Positions 33,845-43,950 of a DNA stretch of 64,000 bases are shown in pieces (the first letter of the stretch is position 1; every line of letters starts with the position of its first letter). The position numbers and the translations under genes were made by a program. The DNA is from Diphasiastrum complanatum (lineage: Eukaryota; Streptophyta; Lycopodiopsida; Lycopodiales; Lycopodiaceae), in assembly GCA_029204225.1 (NCBI GenBank), contig CM055095.1, positions 66,427,940 to 66,491,939 of the forward strand, given 5' to 3'. The notes beneath the pieces were generated by a model, which was given only the letters and a program-made list of their open reading frames with translations, did not search any database and was not told the origin of the DNA.

Positions 33845-34177
33845 CTTCGGAACTGGAAGAGAGCTACCTTAACTTCTGATGAAAAAAAGTCAAAAGACTA
33901 ATTTACAACTGTACAAGGTAAAGGAAAGATGACTTAGCTGTTTCTGAGGACATACATCCAAAGAAATTACGAAGAAGAACCCTCTCAGCTCTTTTACCCA
34001 CGATTTCAGACCTGCTGTCCCGGAAAATCCCAGCTTGAAGCTTCAAAATGGCATCCAACTTTCCCGGTTCTTGAGTGAAGTAGCCCGTTGATCTGATTTC
34101 AGATGTGGGGCTCCAACAAACCGAGTAAAAAACGGAAAAATACAAAAAGGAATCCGGAATTTTGAAGTCCCTGCCCT

Positions 34178-34640
34178 TGCTGATTGGACAGCAACCTGTC
34201 TGGCCCGATTTGTCCAAATTTAGACTCAAAAATCCGCTTGAATCTCTGATTTGACCTCAGCTGGTAGGTCGCTGGTCTGTGACAAGCAAGTCTGAAGCTC
34301 AGACTTCTAGAAAACCTTTGAAATACAAGGATAAATTCTAAAATTTGTCCCCTACTGTCCAGCGCTGAACCTGCTGTAGAAATCCGCTTCAAATCTTGCT
34401 TAATTTGTCACTGATTTCCACTCAATACTCAAGGAAGGAGGCTGCTCTGACAGCGCTGGTCTGCATCAAACTTCCTGACTTGAAAACGCTCCAAAATCCG
34501 GAATTTCCACTCCAAAATCGAAGTTTAAACCCTGATTGGCAGCGCTGGACCTGGCCTAGAAAGCTGATCCAAATTTTACTGTAAAAACAAGTAATCCTAC
34601 GGAGATTTCCACCATAGATAGCTGGTTCTCCAGCGCTGAC
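34178..34640 (-). repeat. Gypsy-1 leader: ~90-b periodic repeats with palindrome CAGCGCTG
   Basis: CAGCGCTG stands at 34360, 34451, 34540 and 34631 (spacing 91, 89, 91). Each is next to an ACCTGC- or GGTCTGC-like stretch and a CTAGAAA or GTAGAAA box. Weaker copies lie near 34270 and 34187. The block lies between the PBS and the gag start. Confidence 0.75.
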
Positions 34641-34732
34641 CCTGCTCTATCTATCTTTGCATATTAACCATAGTTGCTATGCACTCTGATGGATTTCTCC
34701 CCTGCTGAAACTGAGCTCCCAAAGAAGGAGAT

Positions 34733-34745
34733 GGCTCTGATACCA
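34733..34745 (-). promoter_or_regulatory. Gypsy-1 primer-binding site
   Basis: TGGTATCAGAGCC on the minus strand, one base from the 5' LTR. Confidence 0.92.
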
Positions 34746-34746
34746 G

Positions 34747-35104
34747 TGTAATAGATCCTAACACCACAGTAGGGCAAACACTAACTGATCCACCCAACCT
34801 TGCCTACTCCCTGATATAGAGTAAGCCCCTCCTAGCCCAGTGTGAGGACTGGTAGCATGCTACTGCCAAGTGTCGGCCACGTGGCACTGACGTGGCCGAC
34901 TGTACGTCGGGACCCAACTGGGGGCCCTATCATGCTGACAGGGTCCCTAGGCTGTGTTAGGCCCGCCATGGCTATGGACCGTGCTGGGGCACACTACTCA
35001 CACTGTCTTGCCCTGTTGGTCATGTACGCTGGACACGACCCTGACTGTGGTATCTGACCTATCTGTGTTCTCTAGGGTTCGGCACTGGTTACGAGCTCGT
35101 AACA
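34747..35104 (-). repeat. Gypsy-1 5' LTR
   Basis: 358 bases, TG/CA ends, next to the PBS. Confidence 0.95.
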
Positions 35105-35935
35105 ATCTTCCCGGCTATGGTGGATAGCAGAGAAAATAAAGAGAACGTGAGTAGAAAATTACATAATACTCACAAAAGAACTCGCTACAAGATCTAGAAT
35201 GATGGTGGATGCTATAGAAAGCATTCTAGCATCAAAAACTATGATATTGCTCCTTCAATTAGGCCGAATGGATCTTGAATACTTGCTGCCCACAAACTTT
35301 CAACACAAAGAACATAAGGTTAGCAAGATTACAATGAAAGAAGCAAGATCCATCACCCATCAATCTAGAAAAATAATTGGATAGCATAACACTAGCATAA
35401 ATGAGCAAGAAACTTCACCATACAAGAAAGCAAAGACCTCTAGCATATGTGAGAAAGACCTCTCCACAAGAAGTGCACCCATTGGGAGTAGGAGGGTCTC
35501 TTTTATAGTTTAGAACAAATGATTTGTGATGTACATGGCTTCTAAGATTAAGTGTAGGTTTCCCACATGCTAAGACTCAAGCTTGCACATTCTATGCATG
35601 GGTTTTCATATTCTCTCTTCATGCAATGATTCTTGGCATGATTTGCCTTGGTCCACAAGTTTCCATGCTAGGAAATGTGCGCCCCTCTTCAACATTAAAA
35701 TTGATAAAGTTCCAACATATAGTTGGTAGCATGTGAAATTGCCCCCTAGGGTCCCATTTACAATCCTTTTTGGGCCTACTCAAGGTTAAAACCTCTACAA
35801 TAATTTATATTATAATGTTTTACAAACTTGGAAAGCCTATTTAAACTTTGAGAGAAAACAATGTTGCGTGGCGCAAATTAATATTGTGTGGCACCAAAAT
35901 ACATGGTGAAATTGACCCAAACTTAAACCATAACA

Positions 35936-36045
35936 TCTCCCTCTTAAGTTTGGTCAATTTTACATACTCCAAGCTTCTTTCTATGACGATGAAATAATTT
36001 TGCATGGAGTGCCTTCGTAAGAATATCCACAACCATGTCAATTGA
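35936..36045 (-). pseudogene. Copia-1 RNase H end and polypurine tract
   Basis: Minus strand: IDMVVDILTKALHAKLF, then RKKLGVCKIDQT and stop, the standard end of copia RNase H. It is followed by the purine tract AAGAGGGAGA (35945-35936) and the LTR. Upstream sequence is cut off at 36045 where Copia-2 begins. Confidence 0.85.
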
Positions 36046-36086
36046 TGTTGGAAGTTGTGAAATCAGAAACGACACGAATTACGCTC

Positions 36087-36098
36087 GCTCTGATACCA
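36087..36098 (-). promoter_or_regulatory. Copia-2 primer-binding site
   Basis: TGGTATCAGAGC on the minus strand, one base from the LTR. Confidence 0.88.
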
Positions 36099-36099
36099 C

Positions 36100-36849
36100 T
36101 GTTGGAAGTTAGAGAGTTTTGGCCCGGATGGAATTCGAGACTGACTGCTGGACACTGCCGGCTATATCAGACCTACAAACCTCCAGAGTGTAGACAGACA
36201 CTGCTGACCTACGTTTTAATTTATTTCAGCATTTAACAAGATTGAACCAGGGTGCGAAATAAATAAGAACAACTGAATCGGATACACAAACAACAAGCAG
36301 ACATAAAAACATTTGAGATCAAACAACTTAGAACAACTTGTGCTTAACAGCTACAACATCATCTGTTGATCATCTTTCTTCAATGCACTACGTGAAGTGT
36401 CCGGGCAGCATGGACGTATCCCATTGGTTTCTTCTTCCTGCCCGACACGTGCTAATCTGTCCAACGTCACACAGCGCGTCAACGTGAGAGAAAAACTCTC
36501 TCACGAACTATGTCTCACTTACTAGCGGACTTCTTGGATCTCTGCGGATCTCACTCTGATACTTGATACTTGCTTGTATATTCTTCTTATGACTATTTTC
36601 ATATATTCAGAATAACGTCTGGATTGATAGATTGAGCAATCTAAAACTAATCACAGATTACAAGAACGGCTGATTAGGCACGTTCTAACGTTCCTTTGGA
36701 TGACATCAGTAGAATCAGATCAGGAGATAGTACTTTATGGTACCTCTTTGATTTCCCTGTACTTGGATCATGAAGAATCGAAAGTATTCGGTCTTCGGGT
36801 GTCCCAAACATCAGATGTTCGTCATTCGGTCTTCGGGTTGGTCCCAACA
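36100..36849 (-). repeat. Copia-2 LTR
   Basis: 750 bases with TGTTGG/CCAACA inverted ends. Plus-strand 36851-36860 (purine tract on the minus strand) on one side and a PBS (36087-36098) on the other set its limits. Confidence 0.75.
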
Positions 36850-37011
36850 GTTTTTCCTTCGTCCGTCGTCTGACCTTCAGCCTTTCGGTTAAGCTCCTCT
36901 TGTCAGCGAACATTTCTCCTTCGTCTTCGAGGGATTCAGCTGTAACCATTAAGTTGGCTGTTACACCCTATGGATAGACTCTTCGGGTTTCGATAGCCAG
37001 AGAGCCGAGAG

Positions 37012-37962
37012 CTAGCAAAGCTTTGGAGACAAACATTTTGTTTCTTCAATTGAGTCAATGAAGATAGGGAAGATAATCTTCTTCTTGACTAGATCTCTCA
37101 AATGATGATACTTGATATGAATCTGTTTGGTCCTCCCATGAAATACGGTGTCTTTCGAAAGTATAATAGCAGAAGTGTTGTCAATAAATAAAGAACTCGG
37201 GCCTTCATGAAGTTGATGTCGATGTTCAAGCATGTAATGCAGCCAAACTATATCATTAGAAACTCTTGATGCTGCAATGTATTCCGCCTCGCAAGAGGAT
37301 TGAGCAACAAAAGATTGCTTCTTGCATACCCATGTGATGGCTGCTCCTAAAAGTATACTACATCCTCCTGTAATGCTTTTATAATCATCCATATTAGAAG
37401 CCCAACTGGCATCACTGTATGAAGCAAGTGACAGACCATCTTGCTTTGAGAAAACAAGTCCATAATCGGAAATAGCTTTCAGATATTGTAAAACATATTT
37501 AGCATGCTTCCAATGAATAACACCAGGGTTAGTAGCAAATTGACTAAGAGTATGAACTGCATATGCAATATCAGGCCACGTCCAAGTAATGAGATACATT
37601 AAAGATCCAATCAAGTTGTGATAAGGAATCTTGGACATTTCTTCATGTTCCTCTTCAGTCTTCGCTCCGTCTTCCTTGGATAATTTTACTCCAGGTAGCA
37701 TGGGAATGTCTTTGCCTTTGCACTCCAACATATTGTAGTCCTTCAGGATCTTCAAAATATAATGTTGTTGATGAAGTGCAATAGTGCCTTTTACCCTGTC
37801 ATGGTGAATTTGAATTCCAAGGCAAAACTTTGCCTCTCCAAGGTCCGAAACATCAAAGATAGAGCCAATTAACTTCTTACAATGATTGACGAAAGGAGTA
37901 GAATTTCCTATCAGCAGTGAATCATCAACAGAGACTGTCAGCAATACATAATATTCATTCAC
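37012..37962 (-). pseudogene. Copia-2 RT C-terminus and RNase H
   Basis: 316 open codons. It opens with YYVLLTVSVDDSLLIG, holding the V-D-D catalytic pair, then LGIQIHHDR, HNLIGSLMYL and WPDIAYAVHTLSQFATNPG. RNase H has SYSDASWASNMDDYKS, SSCEAEYIAAS and GRTKQIHIKYHHLRDLV. The N-terminal RT, integrase and gag are absent, cut at the junction with LINE-6. The frame is intact within the fragment, suggesting modest age. Confidence 0.9.
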
Positions 37963-38433
37963 CTAAAGAGCATAACTGGCAAATCTGCTCCTCTCTAGGA
38001 ATGTTGTGGAACCTCCTAGTCTCAATAGCTAGCTGGTGCGAAAACACCCTGAGCTGGCCCAATGTGAATCTGAGGCAATGTGATAGGCCTGAATCCAAGT
38101 AACTGGTAGAACCGGAATCCTTGCTGCGTCTAGCTCAAGAAAGTGGGTCTGGTAGAAATCAGGCTTAGCCCCTGACTGGCGACTCCAAGTCCGCTCTAGA
38201 TATGCTCGTTAGAGAAATCGTCTGATATTTTTTGATACCAAATGACTCCAATAGGAAGTGAGATGCCTGAGAGAACCATCATAGTCTATAGCCCTAATCA
38301 TGAAGATAATGTGAGGAGGATAGTGCAATCTGTGTGTATCGTCTTTTTGTATCTGGCAATGCCTGTACTCTTTGAATATATGTGATGAGCTGGAAGAACT
38401 GCCTCGATCTATAGAGGTGGAATTGCAAACTCG
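37963..38433 (-). mobile_element. LINE-6, second half, inverted
   Basis: On the minus strand it starts CGAGTTTGCAATTCCACC, the continuation of the break at 28450 when compared with LINE-4. It goes on through YLERTW, AKPDFYQTHFLELDAARIPV and CFRTS-type segments to the zinc-knuckle start, where it abuts Copia-2 at about 37962. CGAGT here and TGAGT at 28446-28450 would be the Copia-1 target duplication. Confidence 0.8.
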
Positions 38434-39408
38434 TGTTATGGTTTAAATTTAGGTCAATTTCACCATGTATTTTGGCGACGAAATATTAATTTGCGCCACA
38501 CAACATTGTTTTCTCTCAAAGTTTAAATAGGCTTTCCAAGTTTGTAAAACATTATAATAGAAATTATTGTAAAGATTTTAACATAGGCCCAAAAAGGCTT
38601 GTAAATGGGACCCTAGGGGCAATTTCACATGCTACCAACTATATGTTGGAACTTTATCAATTTTAATGTTGAAGAGGGGCGCACATTTCCTAGCATGGAA
38701 ACTTGTGGACCAAGGCAAATCATGCCAAGAATTATTGCATGAAGAGAGAATATGAAAACCCCTACATAAACTATAAAAGAGACCCTCCTCCTCCCAATGG
38801 GCGCACTTCTTGTGGAGAGGTCTTTCTCACATATGCTAGAGGTCTTTGCTTTCTTGTATGGTGAAGTTTCTTGCTCATTTATGCTAGTGTTATGCTATCC
38901 AATTATTTTTCTAGATTGATGGGTGATGGATCTTGCTTCTTTCATTGTAATCTTGCTAACATTATGCTCTTTGTGTTGAAAGTTTGTGGGCAGCAAGTAT
39001 TCAAGATCCATTCGGCCTATTTGAAGGAGCAATATCATAGTTTTTGATGCTAGAATGCTTTTTATAACATCCACCATCACTCTAGATCTTGTAGCGAGTT
39101 CTTTTGTGAGTATAATGTAATTTTCTGCTCACATTCTCTTTATCTTCTCCGCTGTCCACCATAGCCGCGGGAAGATCTAATTGCTACATAAGTTTGATTG
39201 ATTCATTGCATGTCAACAAATTCATCATTTGCTAGCAATTTACTATTGCATGTGCAAGTATTAGTTCATGCATGTCTCCATAATTTTTCAGTTTGCTTGC
39301 ATGTTGTTAGTTTTGAGCTATTTTGAGTTGTAGAAGACCATCAAGGATTCCTAGGTTGGTAAACCTTGATTTAAAGATCCGAGCTATCTCTATTTTCAAT
39401 CAATAACA
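38434..39408 (+). repeat. Copia-1 5' LTR (plus)
   Basis: TGTTATGG...AATAACA, 975 bases, inverted relative to the copy at 28451-35935. ACTATAAAAGAGAC at about 38771 is a good TATA box. About 88 bases just upstream of it are missing compared with the other LTR. Confidence 0.88.
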
Positions 39409-39410
39409 AG

Positions 39411-39422
39411 TGGTATCAGAGC
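39411..39422 (+). promoter_or_regulatory. Copia-1 primer-binding site
   Basis: TGGTATCAGAGC two bases after the LTR; the gag start codon follows one base later. Confidence 0.93.
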
Positions 39423-39423
39423 A

Positions 39424-40410
39424 ATGGCTTCTACATCTACTTTTCAAGCAAAGATAACGATCCTAGATGGATCCAACTATCTTGCATGGAGATCAAAGAC
39501 ACGACTGATCCTGCAAGCTGAGAAGTTGTGGCCTTCTGTTGATGGGACCACTCCCAAACCAAGTGTACCTAATGGAACGGATACTAGAGCTTATGAAGGA
39601 GATTCGAAAACCTTTCAAGCCTGGTTGGATGCATATTCAAAAGCTAAAGTAATTATTTCACAAACCATTTTGGAGGATATCTTTCTCACTGTTGCCGAGT
39701 TTGCTACAGCAAAGGAGATGTGGGATGAACTTGCTCGAAGATTTGAGTCCAAATCACAAACTTAAATCTTATATCTTTTTGACCAACTTACTAGTTTAAA
39801 GTGGGATGGAATTTCAGATTGTGATATTTTTCTTTTCGAATTGCAATCTTTGTTTGGTGCTCTACAAAGTGCAGGAAGAATAACTCCCAAGGAAGAAAAG
39901 CTCACGTACCTGCTGCGAGCGCTTCCACCCTCCTACATCTACGTGCGACTTGTTCTTACAAGAAAATCCTTTGAAGAGGCCATTCAAAGCCTTCGAGAGG
40001 AGTATTGCATGCGGCAAGGAGGTTCACCTTCTCAAGGAGGAGCTAAAGCTTTATATGCGAAGAAAGGAAAGGGCAAGGCAAAACGACGCGGAAACCAATT
40101 TCAAGCTACTAGCATGCATGATCCAAACAACAAAGATTCCAAAGGGGAATCATTTGAGCCTAAATCAAAAAAGTCTTTTTGCAACTATTGTAAAAAGCCT
40201 GGACATACGCTTGATAAATGTTGGACTAATCCTAGAGTGGCTTGTAGATATTGTGGTAAAACTGGTCATTCATCTTTCAAATGCTATTCTAAGCCTAACA
40301 ATAGTAAAGCCAATGTTTGTCAAGAGGAACAACCTTCTTCTAGCACTAGCAAAGAAGAGAATGCTCAAGCTGTTGCTTTTGTTTGTGTAGAAGATTGTTT
40401 TAAGTTGTAA
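39424..40410 (+). pseudogene. Copia-1 gag, one nonsense codon
   Basis: The frame from ATG 39424 has TILDGSNYLAWRSKTRLILQ and TAKEMWDELARRFESKS, then a TAA (39763-39765). It continues in the same frame to 40410. Two zinc knuckles follow: CNYCKKPGHTLDKC and CRYCGKTGHSSFKC. Two knuckles instead of the usual one is a lineage feature of some copia groups. An ordinary retrotransposon capsid protein. Confidence 0.92.
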
Positions 40411-41007
40411 TAAATTCTGGACCTACTGCTCATATCATCTCTAACAGAGCTATGTTGTCTAGTTATTCTCCTTGTTACACTCCGAGATATGTCATTTTAG
40501 GAGATGGTAGTCAACATGATGTTTCTGGAATAGGCAGCTTGAGTTTACTCACTAGTGAAGGTTCTAAAGTTCTTTGAAATGTATTGCATGTACCATCCAT
40601 GCAAAAGGATTTATTGTCAGTAGCCCGCATGACAAATGTGGGCATCCAAGTTTTGTTTCTTGACAATGATTGCATGCTGATGGACACAAAAAGTGGAAGG
40701 CAGCTTGCAACAGGCTTGAGGAAGGAGAACTTCTATCATGCAAAGGTTCTTATTGCATGTGACAAAGTTTCAGCCGTGGAAGACAAGATGCATGCATTAT
40801 GGCATGCTAGGCTCTATCACATGAGCATGTGAAGCATTCTAGATGCAGTAAAGAGGAAGTTGTTTGAAGGGGTTAATCTCCACATCAATATTCCCACTTC
40901 ATATCATCCATGTGATTCTTGCATGCTGGGCAAGATGACTTGCTCTCCATCAAGGAGGGCTACAAAGCTAAGGAGATTCTTGAATTAGTTCACTCAAATG
41001 TTTGTGG
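40411..41007 (+). pseudogene. Copia-1 protease and integrase start, truncated
   Basis: In a shifted frame: NSGPTAHII, where Asn replaces the catalytic Asp of D-S-G-A, then VLHVPSMQKDLLSVARM, WHARLYHMSM (start of the integrase zinc finger), CDSCMLGKM and ELVHSNVCG. The text is cut by the Copia-3 LTR at 41008. Several stops lie between. Confidence 0.8.
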
Positions 41008-41440
41008 TGTCAGAATTTGTGATACAAATTCTAGATGGAGATACTAGTCCTACTAGCACTCACACAAAACCAAGCATAGAGAGAATTCAGATCATAGGAG
41101 AATTGAGCAATTGCTCTAGCATAATAGAATTGAATGGAATAGTTGTGGTGGGGCGCCAGCCTTCTTATATAGTTTCTCTAATGATTGATAAAAGCTAATG
41201 AGCCTAAAGTAAATAGCAAAATAACAAAAGCTATTTACTAATAATACAACCTATATATGGTAAGAACCAAAAATGAACTTCTAAGTACTAAATAGATCCT
41301 AATCCATTTGTAGTGCACCCACCTACATGCATAAGCCTTAAAAAAACGAATTTACTATAAATAGAATGGCCCCTAAAAATAGCACGCAGGCATGGCCAAA
41401 CCATCATTAAGGGGTATCAAATAAACCTTAATTCCTAACA
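41008..41440 (-). repeat. Copia-3 3' LTR
   Basis: Right end set by the purine tract (41441-41449). Left end set by the break in Copia-1 coding sequence and a TGTCAG terminus. Confidence 0.78.
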
Positions 41441-42544
41441 CTCCCCATTGATGTTTACTTTGTTATCTATTACTCCTAGAAGTTCTCTAAACTTCTGAAA
41501 TTTTTCTTTGCCAAGACCTTTGGTAAAGATATCTGCGACTTGTTCTTCCGTAGGGCAATAGATAAGCTCCACTTCATCACTTTGAATTTTCTCTCTGATG
41601 AAGTGTTGTTGTACTTCAATATGCTTTGTCCTGCTGTGAAAAACTGGATTTTTCGCCAATTTAATACAACTCTGATTGTCGCATTGAAGTACCGTAGGTG
41701 AAACTTGTACCATATGTAGATCATGTAGAATCCTTCGCAACCATATTGCTTCACATGTTGCACTTGTAGTAGCTCGATATTCTGCCTCTGTAGATGATAA
41801 AGCAATAGTATGCTGCTTCTTTGAACTCCAAGAGATAGCACCAGAACCAAGATTAAAAACATAACTTGTAGTAGATCTTCGGTCTTCCGCATCTCCAACC
41901 CAATCAGCATCCACATATCCCTGTAACTTCAAATCATCCTATCTACCATAGAGAATACCAAATCTCAAAGTGCCCTGGATATATCTGAGTATTCGCTTAG
42001 CAGCTTTTCAATGAATCTGCTTAGGTTCTAGAAATCCATTCAGGAATGCACTCTTTACATCCATTTGTTGAATATCCCATCCAAACTGAGCTGCCAATGA
42101 TAAAACAGTCCTCATAGTAGTAGACTTAGCAACTGGTGCAAAAGTTTCCTCATAGTCAATTCCTTCCTGTTGAGCATAACCTTTTGCCACCAATCTTGCC
42201 TTATGTTTATTTATAGGACCATCTGATTTGTACTTAGTTCTATAGACCCACTTGCATCCAATGGCCTTTTTACCTGTAGGTAACTGAACATGTCTCCAAG
42301 TCTTGTTCTTCATGATTGAGTCGTACTCCTCATCCATAGCTTTCCTCCAAATATCCTCTTTATCAGCCTCTCTGAAAGTAGATGGATCCTTGGTTTCTAA
42401 TACTGTGGCCATATATGCAAAATGTACATCCCCATCTTCATGATGATCCTCCTGTCGAACCTCCTGTCGATCTTGATCTTCATGTTGCTTTTCAAGTCTA
42501 GTTGATCTCCTAGTTCCATGTGTATTGGATTCTCCCTGTTCCAT
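41435..42544 (-). pseudogene. Copia-3 RT N-terminus joined to RNase H (RT core deleted)
   Basis: 42544-42008 has WVYRTKYKSDGPINKHKARL, GIDYEETFAPVAKSTTMRTV and IQQMDVKSAFLNGFLEPKQI, the RT up to motif A. Next comes KAAKRILRYIQGT and RNase H ([42 protein letters not shown]). Everything between, including Y-V-D-D, is gone. The join lies near 42008. Confidence 0.9.
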
Positions 42545-42551
42545 AATAACA

Positions 42552-43886
42552 CTATCCTTGATACCACCTAGGCAATCTTCTAGCTTCTAATGAAGGATGC
42601 TTCCTGCCTGGTGAAGTAGGAGGTGAATAAGTATCCCATATACTTGACCTCTCCTTCCTCTTTCCTATCTCAACCAAAGTCACTCTAGGTTCTTGAATTG
42701 GCGTACACGATACATGTATCGATTCAGGTTCTTGTAATAACCCATCACATAATATAGGGATTCCTCCATCTTGATCCTTATCAAAATATATCTCTGTATC
42801 TTTATGAGTTGATTCCTCATCAAAGACTACATCCCTACGTATGATTATTTTCTTACCCTCGAAGTCATATAACCTGTATCCCTTCTCTTGATTATCATAA
42901 CCAAGAAATAAACACTTGGTCGCCTTAGAATCCAATTTGCTCCTTGAATCCTTAGGTATGTAAGAATAAGCAATACTCCCAAACACTCTCAAATGACTTA
43001 CATCTGGCTTCCGACCCGTGTAAGCTTCCTCTGAAGTTCGATTCTCTACGACCTTTGTAGGACTTTGATTCAAAAGATAAACCGCCGTCTTAACTGCTTC
43101 ACCCCAAAACATATTTGGAAGATTTTTACTCTTGAGCATACTCCTTGCAGTTTCTACTATAGACCGGTTCTTTCTTTCTGCACCTCCATTTTGTTGAGGC
43201 GTGTCCATATTTGCAAATTGTCTCTTTATACCTTGATCCTTGCAAAACACCTGAAATTCCGTAGAAAGATACTCTCCCCCTTTGTCCGAGCGAAGTATCT
43301 TAATTTGTCTATCTGTTTCTTTCTCCACCTGTGTCTTAAACCATGTGAAATACTTGAAAGCTTTACCCTTATTCTTCAGAAGATAGATCCATGTCTTCCT
43401 AGAATAGTCATCCACAAACACCATAAAGTAACTTGCTCCCCCATAAGATTGAGTCCTCATAGGACCACACAAATCTGTATGAACAAGTTCTAGAACATTT
43501 TTCGCCCTGAATGTACTAGGCAAAAATTTCTCCATATGATGCTTGCCTAAGACACAGCCTTCACAAACCTTGTGATCAGAAACGACTTGAGGTAAACCCT
43601 TAAGCATGTTAAATTTCCTCAAGACTTGTAGACTTTTGTAATTCAGATGTCCAAACCTTTCGTGCCACAACTTACTCAATGATCCAATATCCGCAACACT
43701 TGCATGATGATCCATCACCTGAGCTTGAAGTTTATACAACCGCCCTGCAAGTATGCCCTCAGCTACTACTTCATTATTATTCCTCTTGATGAGACACCGT
43801 TGTTCATCAAACTGCACCACAATGTGTTGCTTTGCAATAGCTGATACTGAGAGTAAATTTTTCTTGATTCCTGGTACATAAAGCAC
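42552..43886 (-). pseudogene. Copia-3 integrase
   Basis: 444 open codons. GAG-pre-integrase start MLYVPGIKKNLLSVSAI; zinc finger H..H..C..C (WHERFGHLNYKSL, VCEGCVLGKHH). Core: HTDLCGPM, FVDDYSRKTW, KILRSDKGGEYLSTEFQ, GIKRQFANMDTPQQNGGAER, the D,D-35-E set. C-terminal end with VFDEESTH. A frameshift separates it from the RT frame. This integrase domain is intact. Confidence 0.92.
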
Positions 43887-43950
43887 ATCATTTATGTTTC
43901 CAATCTTCCCTGAAGGTAGTTGTACTTGTACTTTTCTAACTCCCTTTATA

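Larger units (their letters stand above)
28688..35104 (-). mobile_element. Gypsy-1: nearly intact chromodomain gypsy (chromovirus) element
   Basis: 358-base LTRs (TGTTACGAGC...ATTACA in minus sense) flank a 5.7-kb interior. The interior has a PBS, a leader with 90-base repeats, one long gag-pol frame ending in a chromodomain, and a polypurine tract overlapping the stop codon. Target duplication ATCTT is perfect (28683-28687 and 35105-35109). It is inserted in the Copia-1 LTR. The two LTRs differ at five positions, all transitions. Known: chromodomain gypsy elements favour heterochromatin. Confidence 0.95.
28451..35935 (-). repeat. Copia-1 3' LTR (minus), interrupted by Gypsy-1
   Basis: Parts 28451-28687 and 35110-35935 together form the reverse complement of the LTR at 38434-39408. 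The gypsy element sits between them with ATCTT duplicated. In minus orientation the LTR starts TGTTATGGTTTAAG and is preceded by a purine tract. It keeps about 88 bases upstream of its TATA-like motif that the other LTR has lost. Its last bases (TATAAGA) have diverged from the TAACA end. Confidence 0.85.
36046..37962 (-). mobile_element. Copia-2: partial copia element whose one LTR has interior on both sides
   Basis: In minus order: RT C-terminus and RNase H, purine tract GAAGGAAAAA, LTR (36849-36100), a C, then PBS TGGTATCAGAGC and 41 bases of leader. So one LTR is preceded by a 3' end and followed by a 5' start. TGTTGGAAGTT, the outer end of the LTR, recurs at 36046 at the junction with Copia-1. 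Confidence 0.8.

Noticed and set aside
33903-34392. Minus-strand ORFs in the Gypsy-1 leader
   Set aside because: They lie in the untranslated leader made of 90-base repeats; no homology.
36674-36949. 91-codon minus-strand ORF
   Set aside because: It overlaps the Copia-2 LTR and polypurine tract and shows no motif.
36838-36964. Alternative Copia-2 LTR ending at TGTAACAG (36964)
   Set aside because: The terminus at 36849 gives matching TGTTGG/CCAACA ends and a better purine tract.
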